Below, piece after piece: positions 45,001 to 56,981 of a stretch of 64,000 bases of DNA. Below the pieces are notes generated by a model. That model searched no databases. It had not been told where the DNA came from and worked only from the letters and a program-made list of their open reading frames with translations. Origin of the DNA: Mauremys mutica (lineage: Eukaryota > Chordata > Testudines > Geoemydidae). Numbering within the stretch: position 1 is the first letter of the stretch; each line of letters opens with the position of its first letter. The position numbers were made by a program, and so were the translations under genes. The DNA lies in NCBI RefSeq assembly GCF_020497125.1, contig NC_059080.1:45077563-45141562 (forward strand), in the 5' to 3' direction.

Positions 45001-45411
45001 AGTCAATGAACCCTAAGAAGTCTATCACGTGACTCATTATGAAAAGCAGCTGGATGTGCGAAACCATTGCCTAGAGAAACAGATCCAACCTACTGAGCTT
45101 GTAAATCCAGCTCTGAATCACTTCCCACAGGTCAGGATACATGGGGAAGCATCATTGCAAACCTCTCATTCAGCTGGCCATCGCAACTCAAGTTAATAAA
45201 CCCTCATCTGGCTAAACGCCTCCCTTGCCCACGCATATCCCCTTCATCGCCTAAGCCTTTCCTCCAGCTCTCCTCAACACCACCACACACTGACTTAGCA
45301 AAACTAAAAGCCCCTTTTCTTTCCAAGTTACTGTATATACAGATCACTTGGACCTTGCCTACACACAAAGGTTGCCCCAATGTAACTTTAAAACAGCGTA
45401 ACCATTCAGGA
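42019..45411. other. intron, one interspersed-repeat tail, otherwise unassigned
   Basis: About 44240-44320 (gggggaggtaatatctttta, then ttggaccaacttctattggt) is the tail of a repeat whose reverse complement appears near 3740-3775. About 45345-45385 (gaccttgcctacacacaaag) resembles a MITE edge. Nothing else was recognised. Confidence 0.4.
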
Positions 45412-46030
45412 ATGGAACAGCTTCTATATGAGGAGAGATTAAAAAGATTGGGGCTTTTTAGCTTAGAAAAGAGACGACTAAAGGGGGATACGATAGAGGT
45501 CTATAAAATCATGACTGGTGTGGAGACAGTAACTAAGGAAGCGTTATTTACTCCTCATAACACAAGAACTGGGAGTCACTAAATGAAATTAATAGGCAGC
45601 AGGTTTAAAACAAGCAAAAGGAAGTATTTCTTAGAATCATAGAATATCAGGGTTGGAAGGGACCTCAGGTCATCTAGTCCAACCCCCTGCTCAAAGCAGG
45701 ACCAATCCACAGGCAGATTTTTGCCCCATATCCCTAAGTGCCCCCCTCAAGGATTGAACTCACAACCCTGGGTTTAGCAGGCCAATGAGCTATCCCTCCC
45801 CTCCGCATTCTTCATACAATGCACAGTCAACCTGTGGAACTCTTTGCCAGAGGATGTTGTGAAGGCCAAGACTATAACAGGGTTCAAAAAAGAACCAGAT
45901 AAGTTCATGGAGGATAGGTCCATCAATGGCTACTAGCCAGGATGGGCACTCCCCTGCATGGCACTAGGACTGCTGGGGGCGTATCCTATGGGCCTTTTTG
46001 CTGCAGTGAGCTGAGCTGCTCTATGGATTA
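45412..46030 (+). mobile_element. CR1-family LINE 3' end split by a SINE
   Basis: The first part encodes YEERLKRLGLFSLEKRRLKG and DTIEVYKIMTGVETV, the C-terminal end of a CR1-type ORF2. It continues after a SINE (45633-45802) as cacagtcaacctgtggaact and aaccagataagttcatggag, with the family tail eroded near 46030. Same family as 8850-9265. Confidence 0.8.
45633..45802 (-). mobile_element. Cry-type SINE, nested in CR1
   Basis: Reverse orientation copy of the 41187-41357 SINE: CR1-type tail first (agaatcatagaatatcaggg, ggtcatctagtccaaccccc), then the tRNA-like head with B box complement (ggattgaactc) and A box complement (ccaatgagcta). Flanks gtatttctt and gcattctt look like a short imperfect target duplication. 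Confidence 0.85.
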
Positions 46031-46902
46031 TCTCCCAGCAAATTGTGGAAGAATACGCCTGTCCTTCTGGGCACAGAGGGAATTGTAAGGCAGCACAGGA
46101 GGACTAGCAGCATCCATGTGACTTGGCCTGCAACTTCACTGCAAAATGGGCAGGTTACCAGCCTGAGTGAAAGCTGCACCCAGGCTCTAGCCAATATCCT
46201 CAGCTCGGCCAGCTAGTCTGAGTATAAAACACCAGCACACCTCAAGTCAGAGGTTGTGGGTGTGGACCGGAGCTGGGATAGTATCAACACCAGAGTAAGG
46301 ACTGGAGTTCACGATGCAGTGAAGACACACCCACAAGCTGCTGGGGCTGAGTTGCTTCTTTTGATCTCTCGTGCTGAACAGGATGTAGAGCAGGTGAAGG
46401 AAGCCTGTTAGCCCAAATGTAGATTGCACAGAACAGGCAGATTATCTCTGCTCTCTTGCCATCCTGCCTGGAATGGCCTTGCAGCTTCTAAAGATAAGTC
46501 TTTAATTAGTTGTCAAAAGTTGCTAAGAACCTTGCAAGGGGTTCTGTAGCTGTATTTACAGAGCTTTCCATCCTTGGAAACAACTGCCCATCTCTTATGG
46601 TTCAGTAGCAAAGCTCCTGAGGTTTAGAAGTGGTGTTGCTCTGGAAGCCAGGTCTTACGTTACCATTAACCTGTATATGTTAAAAGCTGTGTCAATAAAG
46701 TGGGCATTTTATTGCTGCTGCAGCCCTAGTACAAAATCTTTTTGCCAGACAGATTCAGCCAAGCAGGGACAGAGTGGTCAGAAATGGCCAAGGACAGCTC
46801 TCTGGTTAGTTAGGAAAATATCACTCCCACTATTCTGACATCATCATCAGCTTTTCTGTGCAGTAGCAGGAGTTCAGAACACTGATGAGCTTCCTCCTAA
46901 TG
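46031..46902. other. intronic sequence, nothing assigned
   Basis: No gene, repeat family or structured element recognised. Confidence 0.4.
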
Positions 46903-48122
46903 AAAAGAATTGGAGTACTTGTGGCACCTTAGAGACTAACAAATTTATTTGAGTATAAGTTTTCGTGGGCTACAGCCCACTTCATCGGATGCATAGAATA
47001 GAACATATAGTAAGGAGATATATATACACATATAGAAAACATGAAAAGGTGGGAGTTGCCCAACCAACTCTAAGAGGCTAATTAATTAAGATGAGCAATT
47101 ATCAGCAGGAGAAAAAAAACTTTTGTAATAATAATCAAGATGACCCATTTCAGACAGTCTGACAAGAAGGTGTGAAGATACTTATCATGGGGAAATAGAT
47201 TCAATGTGTATAATGGCTCAGCCATTCCCAGTCTCTCTTCAAGCCTAAAATGATGGTATCTAGTTTGTGTATTAATTCAAGTTCAGCAGTTTCTTGTTGG
47301 AGTCTGTTTTTGAAGCTTTCCTGTTGCAAGATTGCCACCTTTAAATCTGTTACTGAGTGACCAGAGAGGTTGAAGTGTTCACCTACTGGTTTTTGAATGT
47401 TATGATTCCTGAAGTCAAATTTGTATCCATTTATTCTTTTGCGTAGAGACTGTCCGGTTGGCCAATGTACATGGCCGAGGGGCATTGCTGGCACATGATG
47501 GTATATATCACATTGGTAGATGGGCAGGTGAATGAGCCCCTGATGGCATGGTTGATGTGATTAGGTCCTATGATGATGTCACTTGAATAGATATGTGGAC
47601 AGAGTTGGCATCGGGCTTTGTTGCAAGGATAGGTTCCTGGGTTCGTGTTTTTGTTCTGTGGTTGCTGGTGAGTATTTGCTTCAGGTTGCGGGGGGACGGG
47701 GGGGCTGTCTGTAAGCAAGGACAGGTCTGTCTCCCAAGATCTGAGAGAGGGAGGGATCATCTTTCAGGATAGGTTGTAGATCTTTGATGATGCGCTGGAG
47801 AGGTTTTAGTTTGGGGCTGAAGGTGACTGCTAGTGGCGTTCTGTTATTTTCTTTGTTGGGCCTGTCCTGTAGTAGGTGACTTCTGGGGACTCTTCCTGCT
47901 CTGTCAATGTGTTTTTTCACTTTAGCAGGTGGGCATTGTAGTTTTAAGAATGCTTGATAGAGATCTTGTAGGTGCGTTTCTCTGTCTGTGTGATTGAAGC
48001 AAATACGGTTGTATCTTAGAGCTTGGCTGTAGACAATGGATCATGTGATGTGTCCTGGATGGAAGCTGGAGGCATGTAGGTAAGTATAGCGGTCAGTAGG
48101 TTTCTGGTAAATTCCAGTGTAC
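46903..48122 (-). mobile_element. Penelope-like retroelement, 5'-truncated
   Basis: The minus strand begins inside the end of the reverse transcriptase (TGIYQKPTDRYTYLHA, then VYSQALRYNRIC near 48030-48120). It runs through a cysteine motif (CNKARCQLCPHI) and the GIY-YIG endonuclease (NVIYTIMCQQCPSAMYIGQ at about 47455-47510, then SLRKRINGYKFDFRNHNIQK and GEHFNLSGHSVTDLKVAI after a frameshift near 47440). The 3' region contains a hammerhead-like motif and ends with the family terminus (ttagtctctaaggtgccac, caagtactcca). Such elements integrate with the GIY-YIG nuclease. Frameshifts and truncation make it dead. Confidence 0.88.
46951..46990 (-). ncRNA. hammerhead-like ribozyme motif of the Penelope element
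   Basis: On the minus strand: CCGATGA (46982-46988), then A and a 6-bp stem with TGTA loop (GTGGGC/GCCCAC, 46965-46980), then GAAA (46961-46964) and a short CTTATA region. This matches the hammerhead core CUGAUGA-stem II-GAAA except for U to C at the second core position. Small hammerheads with minimal stem III are known in Penelope-like elements. The core change and weak stem III suggest this copy is inactive. Confidence 0.65.
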
Positions 48123-48921
48123 CCATTGCCCAGTGTCCTCTAGATTAAACTGCAAGCTGATGGGAGGGGGGAGTCATTCCCAGGTTCATCAGGAGCAGAT
48201 GCACACGTCACATTTTATTTGTCCCCCAAAAAGTATAACTATTAAATCACAATGTAAATTTGGAAGGAAGAAAGGAAGAAAGAGATTTACTGATGGAGGA
48301 AAGGTTAGAATAGAGTGCACACTGAACAACAAGAGATGTGAAGGGTGTAAACACAAAGGACAGTCTGGTCCAAGGGTGAATGGGGTAGTGGGATGAAATT
48401 AAACAAAGGGAATCAAGCAGAGTATCTGAGCATTTCCCGTTACGGAAATCTTTTCAAAGGAGGAACATTTTCCTAAGGGAAGTGGTGGAAACCTCATTGC
48501 TTCCATCACGTAAAACTGAATAAAACCCTAGAGAGTCAACTGAAGGGATCATTCGTGCAGTGGCCAGAGTTCGCTTTGGCAGGGAGGGCTAGATAAGACC
48601 TACCTCAGTATGCTTCCCTCCCTGTCTCCCCAAATTTCTAATTTCAGTGAACCTGTTTTTTAGAGAAGCCATTAGTGATCGTTACCAGCCCAATTTTACC
48701 TGTTGGCAACCTTCAGTCTTGCTCTGTCACTCCTAATAAACATTTTTTTCCATGCAGAGAGTGACCTAAATGCTACATATTGTGGCAAAGTTCCTCCTCT
48801 CCTCTAGTAGGTCCTGCGCTTATTGGCGGATTTCCTCCCCTCAGTGGTCTTCCCCTTGGATGAAACCCACAGTCTGGATCACCTCCTCCTATGTCTGAGT
48901 AGGAGTAGCGAGGCTTGGGGG

Positions 48922-49877
48922 CAGTGATGAGCTGCCAAAATCTTAACAACGGGTTCCCTATAAAAAGTTCTGATTTAAGGGATGTGCAACAGCATGTATT
49001 TTTTGTACCAATAGGGTTACCATACGTCCATATTTTCCCAGGAGGTGATTAAGAACCGAAAGCCTGACATGTCCAGGAAAATACAGATGTATTTTAACCC
49101 TACCTAAAGTTCTTTTTTAAAAAGATGGGGCTGAACTAGAAATGAGCTCCGTTTCACATGTGTGGGTGGTGATCAGGGACAGTCTCAATTTTTGGGTCTT
49201 TTTCTTATATAGGCTCCTATTACCCCTCACCCCCGTCCCGATTTTTCACACTTGCTGTCTGGTCACTCTAGGGTGTGCACATGTGTGGGTCCCAGCTGCT
49301 CCCTGCCCCCCCCTCATTAAAGCAGGTGTGCAGGGTTACTGCCCTGGGAACTGCAGGGCACCAGTGGATGTGGGGCTGGCTGCAGATAGGGGCGTGGGGC
49401 AGGGCTAGCTGGAGGCAGGGAGTGACACGGGCTGGCTGTGGGCAGGTGATGCAGACGGGCGGGCTGCGGGCGGCTGTGGATGTCTGCGGGCAGGGGGGCA
49501 GGGGCTGGCTGGGGGCAGGCTGGGGGGCGGGGGCTGGCTGTGGCTGGGGGCAGGGAAGGCGGGGTAGGGGCGCAGATACTCACACGGGGGGAGCAGCTGA
49601 GAGTAGCAGGACGCAGCCGGGGACTCACCAGGCAGCAGCAGCAGGAGCCCCAGGGCCAGAGGTCCGAGGAGCAGCAGCAGCAACAGGGCCAGGAGGCAGC
49701 TCACATGGCTCTCACAGCACAGCGCAGCGCCCCCCGGCGGCCAGGAGGAGGAATTACAGGCTTCCCAGGCAGAGCCCATCAAAGCTTCCCTCGCAGGGAA
49801 GCTAGTTAACAAGCGGTTCTAAAACCGCTTCTAAATTTAACAACGGGTTCGTGCGAACCGGCTCCAGCTCACCCCTG
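48922..49877. mobile_element. 956-bp hAT-type element, perfect 8-bp duplication
   Basis: Ends CAGTGATGAGCTG and (other strand) CAGGGGTGAGCTGGAGC; both flanks are cttggggg (48914-48921, 49878-49885). The interior includes a G-rich stretch (49380-49560), a CAG-rich stretch near 49635-49690, and fragments of other MITEs: tagggttaccatacgtcc at 49013, and a partial copy of the 7995-8117 family at about 49165-49271. Open frames up to 176 codons here come from GC bias. Confidence 0.88.
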
Positions 49878-50208
49878 CTTGGGGGGAACCTGGGCCCGCC
49901 CTCTACTCCGGGTTCCAGCCCAGGGCCCTGTGAATTGCAGCAGTCTCTATAGTGCTACTTGTAACCACTGCTTGACCGCTACAGCTCCCTGGGCTACTTC
50001 CCCATAGCCTCCTTCAAACATCTTTCTTATCCTCACCATAGGATCCTCCTGGTGTCTGATACTGCTTGATTGTATGGTGTTTCCTCAGTCCTCCAGTAGT
50101 ACACCCTCTCAGTTCTTAGTTCCTTGTGTCTCTGGCTCCCAGCTCCTCATACGCTCTTCCTTCCTCTGGCTCCTTCCCCTTTGACTGGAGTGAGCTCCCC
50201 TTTTTATA

Positions 50209-50400
50209 CCAGGTGCCCTGATTAGCCTGCCTTGATTAGCTGCAGGTGCTCCAATCAATGTAGCTTTCTCCAGTGCCTTCTAGAAAGTTCTTAATTGGCC
50301 CCAGGTGCCCTGATTAGCCTGCCCTGATTGGCTGCAGGTGCTCCAATCAATGTAGCTCTCTCCGGTGCCTTCTAGAAAGTTCTTAATTGGCCCCAGGTGC
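50209..50400. repeat. 92-bp tandem repeat, two copies
   Basis: Units start ccaggtgccctgattagcct at 50209 and 50301, with the start of a third (ccaggtgcc) at 50393. The copies differ at a few sites only (ccttgattagctg against ccctgattggctg), so the duplication is fairly recent. Confidence 0.9.
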
Positions 50401-53377
50401 CTTAATTACCCTGGAGCAACTGCCATTTTGGTTCCCATGGTACTAGGGATTTGCTTAGCCTGGGGCTAACATACCTGTTCCTGAGTACTTTCCTGTAGCC
50501 ATCCGGCCTTGCTCCATCACAATATGCACTCCTAGGTTTAGCAGGGTAGGCCCAATGCCACTATATTCCAATTAGTCACAGGGCTAACTACTGCCCTCTT
50601 CAAATGCTGGCTGTATGGAGGAGGTCTATCGAGCAGTGCAGTTCTTAGACATGCAGAAGTCGCACTGGTTTAAAGTGATTCATTTAAAAAGGTGCTAACA
50701 CATCAATTTAGACCTCACTTCTCTGGATTTGTTTTATGGATACTATTTTTCCACAGACCCCTCGCCTCATTCAGCACCCAGGATGGATAGTGCTCTGGGG
50801 AGACACTGGGGCTGTGACCTGAAGAAGGCTGCTGTCTGTAGGACCCCTACCTCGCTTGTTGCACAAGTTGGAAAGTGCATCATGAATGAGGGAGAAGACT
50901 GTGGGAAGAGAAATGGATCTGATTTACAGAAGTGCTGAGCACTTGCAGCTACAGATGAAATCAATAGAAGCTGTGCTTTGAAAATACAAAGTGCTATGTA
51001 ATGCTAAGTCTGTAAAATTAAGTCCTAGGAATTTCAAATCAGACACCCACGATTTACTCTCTCTGTGGTTCACAAAAAAAGCCCATAAGGTAGAGGCCCT
51101 GTGGAAAAAACTGCATGTAATCATGTAACTAAAGACTGCATCATAATGTGTATGCACAAGGGGGCTGAATTCAGGTTGCATAGGTATAGGACAGGAAGTG
51201 AGAGATCAACCCCCCTTGCAGTGAGTTGAGATATAAAGGAAACTCCATTTGTAGTTCAGTAGAAGGAAAGTCCCAGACATGCTGTGCTGGGGTTAGAATG
51301 AAAGTTTGCCCAGTGGTGGGGCAGAAAAGCTGACTTCAGAAGAGGGCTCCCCGTTTGCCTCACCCTCATTGAATAGTTTCATTTTTTAAAACGCAATCCC
51401 CGGGGCTAGCCAGCCTCATAGGTAGAAGGCGCCAAGCAGCAAGGAGACACTAGAACAAGCCCAAACACACACAGGGGAAACAACAAAAGGGCTACACTAT
51501 GCTTACAATCAGGCTTTGTGATGGCTTTTTTTTTTTTTGTCATCCTAAATGCAAATCTCTCTCTTCCCCACCCCAACCCCCTTGCATGGTCTTGGAAAGG
51601 CAGGCCTCCTGTTTGCTCACTTCTGGCAGCATCGTGGCAGCTGGTGGAGTGGAGTGGAGTTTATTCAGCAGGTACAAAGTCTCTTTTGTTCCCCAGACAG
51701 TGCTGAGCTGCTGCTCCTCAGGGCTCTGGGAGAAGGGGAGGAGTGCCTCAGTAAAATGACTAGGTTCTGTTTGTGGTATCTAAGCAGGACCACAGCAGTG
51801 TCTCTTTGATCCCTGCTCATGAAAAGAGCACAAAAGACTGAATAAAAGAATGAAGATCTATACAAACTGGCTACAGGGACCTTGTCTGCCACAGGACCTC
51901 CTCCTGCAGTAGAAGTGCCCTATATTATTACCTCCCCCTGTGGTGGTCACTGGCTGTCGGTCCCTTTCATTAAGATGCCAACATCCCCCCTGCTCCTCCC
52001 CATCTCCCCCCACATACAGAGCTCAATATGCCCCACTAAAGCTGCTTTGTGGCCCTGGTACTGAATGCGTTGCAGGCTTGCTGCTGCCTGGATACTTGCA
52101 ATCAGTAATGCAAACAATTCAGTCACTGCAGGTGCAGAATGAACACACTGTCCCATGCGGCAAGATCTACTTTTCAAGGTTTGTCCTGGTAAATAAACCC
52201 TGAAAGGACATGATGTAGCACATAAGCTACAAGATGCTTGGCTGAGAGCTCATTAAAACTCATTTGAGATTGCATCTTCCTCTGGTATATTTCATGCCTA
52301 TACCATGCCCTCTGTAATTTACATTGTAAATTCCTTAAAGCAGGGATCCAGCCATCCTGTAGGTTTAGCAAATAGCCTAGCACACTGATGCATGCGCTTT
52401 CCTTTTCCACACACTTCTCTTGTTAAGCAAGTCTATAACATTACCACTTTCAGTTCATTTTTTTTGTTCATGACCTGAAGTAGGCTAATGAAAGACATTT
52501 TAAAAGATTCCGGTTGATGGGCTCAACTGCCTGTTGAGAGGGTGGACACAGTGTGGCTTGGTAAAATGGCTTGAAGAAATATGCTCCATCTGGATTTGGA
52601 AAGAGGATGATCACACTGTAAGTCAGTACTGCATGCTGGGATGAAGAATGTTTATAAACATCATTTATGTATTAAATATAAGAGCATGTGGTATGTGAGA
52701 GCTTATTAGGTGAGACCCCCAGACTTATCACAAGTTGACAGTATGGCTCTTCAATGGGAAAGGGTTGGACATCTCAGCTTTAGTGCACATGATCTTCCAC
52801 TACCCAATGCGAAAGCACAGGCAGGATCTTTACTGTTAGCCAAATAAATACTATGTTCAGCGTTTTGAAATGATCCTGTTCAGCAGGGAGAGGTGGAAGG
52901 GGGGCAGGTGATGTTAAGAAAACAAACAAAATCTTTCAGACTTCTTGTCAAGACAGTCAGTTGCAGAAATTGTTGTCCTTGGTTATAGTTCAAGAGCTAG
53001 AAACACATGGAATCTCTGATGGGGAGAACTGGAAAAGTATATTTAAAAACTGAAAAAGGAAATCCTTGCAAAGGAAATATCATCATTAGCCTGGGGAGCT
53101 CTGGGCTGAAGGATATTATTGATGCAAACTGCTTACAGTTTCAAAACAGGATTATGCATTTATATGAAAAACAGCATCTGTGGTCTAGTGAGAATAAAAA
53201 TCATGGCTCAATCTTCATGCTTCAGGGCAAAAAACGGATTCCAAGCTGATCACACTCACTCTCCCTCCCAGACAGTATCACACAAATAGATGCACTTTTA
53301 AAATAATTCCTTCCTCTGAAGCATCCAGGATTGGCCATTCTCAGAGAGAGGATACTAGCAGGCTAGCTGGCTCATTG
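50401..53377. other. intronic sequence, nothing assigned
   Basis: No gene or repeat family recognised. A T run of about 11 is at 51526. Overlapping 60-87 codon frames at 51499-51809 have no recognisable motif. Confidence 0.4.
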
Positions 53378-53385
53378 GTCTATTC

Positions 53386-53695
53386 CAGGGATTGGCAACC
53401 TTTCAGAAGTGGTGGGCCGAGACTTCATTTAGTCACTCTGATTTCAGGTTTCGCGTGCCAGTAAAACATTTTAATGTTTTTAGAAAGTCTCTTTCTATAA
53501 GTCTATAATATATAACTAAACTATTGTTGTATGTAAAATAAATAAGGTTTTTAAAATGTTTAAGAAGCTTCATTTAAAATTAAATTAAAATGCAGAGCCC
53601 CCCGGACTGGTAGCCAGGACCTGGGCATGTGAGTACCACTGAAAATCAGCTCGCGTGCCGCCTTTGGCACGTGTGCCATAGGTTGCCTACCCCTG
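53386..53695. mobile_element. 310-bp hAT-type MITE, perfect 8-bp duplication
   Basis: Ends CAGGGATTGGCAACCT and (other strand) CAGGGGTAGGCAACCT. Both flanks are gtctattc (53378-53385, 53696-53703). AT-rich centre, GC-rich edges with ggcacgtgtgcc near the right end. Confidence 0.92.
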
Positions 53696-54109
53696 GTCTA
53701 TTCCAATATAGGAGATTTACTTATACCAGACAGCCATAGGACATGCATGGGACTTTACAAATTACATAGGAACTGCACTAATCAACAATCCTGTCTTCAG
53801 CAGTGGCATGTGTGCCTCCCTTTGGAAGAAAGTGCAAGAAACCCTGTAGCGGACAATTATGGAATATACCTGCCCATGGGGAACTTTTCTTACTTGACCC
53901 TTGTCATTAAGTGGTCAGTTTGTGTTCTGAAGCCAGATGGTTTCATACCCTTTACCTTTATCCTACTCAATGTGGCTCTACTTACATCTACCTTACATGA
54001 TGCCCATCACTGTGGTCTCAGAACACCTCCCAGAAAGAATCAATATACGGAATCTCTTTCTCTCTTCCCATCCGCATCTCTCCTCATATTCATCAAATCC
54101 CTAAACTGA

Positions 54110-54930
54110 CTCAATCATTTTGATCACTTCCTATGAAGGTCTTCCCAGTCCTCTAACCACATTGAAGGAACATCTCTGGACCCCTTCATTTCTGGTCTTT
54201 CTGAGATGAAGGAGGCCATAACTGAACACAGTATCACTGATTCTAAACATTTTCAATATCATCCTAACATTATTTACTCCTTTGGCCCTGCTATACAACT
54301 GAGCAAATATTTTCATTCAGCAAGCCATAAAGATGCCCAAGTCTTTTTCCTGTGTGATTATGTGTAGGCAAGGAATAGTTGGAATGACTCACTGCATATC
54401 ACTTTAATAGCTGAAATTCATTGTTGATAAATGCATTGTTTTGATCATTCACTTAGCCTGGTAAGGTCCTTCTGCAGCTCTTCGATCTTTTCTGGTTTCA
54501 ATTAACCTAAATAATTATGTCACCTACAAATTTTGTCACTTCATTGCTCACCCCCTTTTTCTAGATCATCACAGATATTCAATAAAAGGGGTCCTGGTAT
54601 GTGACCTTGTGGCAGGCATGCCGCTGCTAGCCTTCTGCATGATGACAATGGACCATTTCTTCACACTGGTTTCATCACCTCAGCCAACATTTGACCCATG
54701 ACAGTACTTCATCTTTCTTTAATAGTTTTTTGAGAGGGACTTTGTCATAAGCTTTTTAAAAGTCAATTTTAAAATCCAAACAAATGTAACTGACTCAACT
54801 TTATCCACTATTTTGATGACACACAAGTGTATTCTAATAGATTGATGGAGTTGAGCCGCAGTTTCTGCAAAAGTAAATCCTTTCACTCCATGCTCTGTTC
54901 ATATAGGTGTTTTATAGCTTTATTCATTAT
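54110..54930 (-). pseudogene. ancient CR1/L3-like LINE ORF2 fragment
   Basis: The minus strand preserves a worn reverse transcriptase: a FKKAYDKVP-like block near 54735-54765 (YxDFxKAFDKVPH in the family) and PGPLLLNICDDLEKG near 54555-54600 (normally [13 protein letters not shown]), followed by remnants of the GDDxK region. Many stops and frameshifts. It is the oldest LINE piece in the window by decay. Confidence 0.6.
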
Positions 54931-56886
54931 TTTTCAGCCAATTTACCTGGTATTTAAATAAGGCATCATAGTCACGTTCCTTGCCCTGAACAGTTTACAG
55001 TATAAATGGTGCAATACAAAGACTAGGGTACAAGAAAGCTGATTGGCAATAGAAACCTAGGTGATCAAAGTGGGCTTTAAGCAGAGAGGGAAACTGCTTC
55101 ATGTCCAGAAAGAGAGGCTGTTCCGGGCACCAAGGACAGCATGAGAGGAGATATGAATATGGAATGTGAGAAAGCTTTAAGGAGAAATAGCTGAACTTGG
55201 GAAATAGGATATAAGAAGGCAGAAGTAATGAGATGTTAGCAGGGCTATCAGACCAGAAGGATCAGTGCACCATCACACTATGATCATTCCTAGGGTCTTA
55301 GATTTGGAAACAGTTTACAAAGAAACAGATTCTACACTTTCTCTGTCCAACACCTGTTTTGTTGGCTGAACCAGTTGGTGGCCACACCACACTGAAATGT
55401 AGAGATTCTTTTACTACCATCCTTTTCATGATCTGACAGCCAGACATGATGCTTCTGGCAGGCATTGAGATCAAAGAACTTACTGCAGAAAACCTACTTA
55501 GAATTCTTAAGCTGAGCTGTTGGCTCTACAACTGGAATGGGGATGGCTGCTAGGCAGCCAATGCAACTCCTCCTCCAGATCCCATGCCTCTTCAACCACT
55601 GTGATCTAGGGTCACCTCCAAGCACGCCCATCTGGGAACATGCATTCAAGACAGCTCTTTGAACATCAGCTTCATCTCAACCCTTGAAAACTACAAGCAC
55701 TGTAATGCTACAACAGGAATCTGCTGCTGATCTGGTCTGGCCAATTTCAGACCCTAAACTCAGAGCAATCCCAGCTCCACAGGCAAAGCATCTCCCTTTC
55801 CATAACCCATTCCCTGGCCAAGCTTGTTCAGATTAAGAAGTCATAAGGCCTGGAGCCAAATGATGCAACGTTATATGCATAGCAGCATCTTCCAACTGTT
55901 CCATTTCTGCATTACACTAATCCCTCAGTACTGTTTAGAAATGCTGAATATTCAGATTAACAAGAAAAGAAAGGTAATGACTGATACCTGTGAATTTCTG
56001 AAATAATACCTTATTTACTCTCCATGTATACTCAAGGTTCATTCAAATGTTTCCCAGCTGTGGTCAGAGGTTCACATTTAAATAGGACACCCTTAAATGG
56101 CTAATCACCTTTTTCAAGCTTGAATCTGAAATTCCTTTCCTTTCCATGAATTTGCTCTTTACCTCATTCTACACGTACTAGTTGGTTAGATCCTCAAGAT
56201 GAAAGGCAGTACAGAAGTCCCAAGTACCGTGCTGTTATTGTAGGGCTGGGCTGAATACTCTGGTTTGTTTTGGTAGGGTTGCTAGCACTGAACTTTGATG
56301 TGGGAATGGAAGAGCACTGAAGCATGTGGCTTGGGAAGAAACACCTAGTTATCTGGATTCAGCAAACAGATTGACAGGTGCAAAATTTTATCTAGACAGC
56401 ATTCCTTCATGCTGATCCCCTTGCCCTGTTCAAAACTTTAGGATACCATTGTTCAGATCATGCATTTCAAGATAGCTTGTGTTAAAAGAACACCACCTGG
56501 CCCCATGACCCTTTGGAATAGCAGCAGTTGGTACAGTTTGGAAGTTGCATCTGGAACTTTCTATAAATCCAGGGAAAACAAGGCTAAATTTAACTTGAGA
56601 GAGGGCTTGCTTTTTTCTGGTGAAAATATGTGCATGTCCCAAAGAGCAATTTGTGCAAACAGGTGAACCTCTCTCTGAAAACGACTGGCTTCCAGGATCC
56701 CTTGTAAAAAGATGCAGATGGTCTCGGGTTTTGGGAACAAGAGTCCACTATGCTGCTGGGACAGTGTGTTATTGTTACAGGGGCGTCTCTCAACAAAACA
56801 GTATTGAGTGGCAAGGATGCCGTTTTGATTAGGTGGAATGACTCAGCTCTCATTCTAGGAGAAGGGATGGTTTGTCAGAGCCTTAC
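54931..56886. other. intronic sequence, nothing assigned
   Basis: HDAC8 intron 5' of the 28455-28560 exon. A short stretch at about 54965-55030 (ccttgccctgaacagtttac) may be a SINE scrap; nothing else stands out. Confidence 0.4.
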
Positions 56887-56981
56887 CTCGTGATCTGGGA
56901 TCTCGGAGGGTAGCGTTCTCCCCAGGATGACCCCGGTCAAGTATGTCCAGCAGCGGGCTGTGTTGGCAAGGTTGTAGCCTC
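56887..56981 (-). CDS. HDAC8: HDAC8 coding exon (residues 304-335, catalytic tyrosine)
   Basis: The 95-nt exon follows a CAG acceptor. Its first two bases finish the split Gly codon left by the upstream exon, rebuilding the class I HDAC motif [14 protein letters not shown]. The tyrosine (codon 56974-56976) is the catalytic Tyr306 equivalent that polarises the substrate carbonyl. The exon continues through [20 protein letters not shown] and ends in phase 0 at a GTAAGG donor. By recall, the only differences from human are Arg for Lys and Pro for Ser near the end. The intron to the upstream exon is short (1861 bp); the one downstream is 28.3 kb and full of transposons. No frameshift or stop is present. 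Confidence 0.97.

Noticed and set aside
49275..49812. Overlapping 103-176 codon frames on both strands
   Set aside because: They lie in a G-rich and CAG-rich part of a hAT-type element and show low-complexity composition without a domain.
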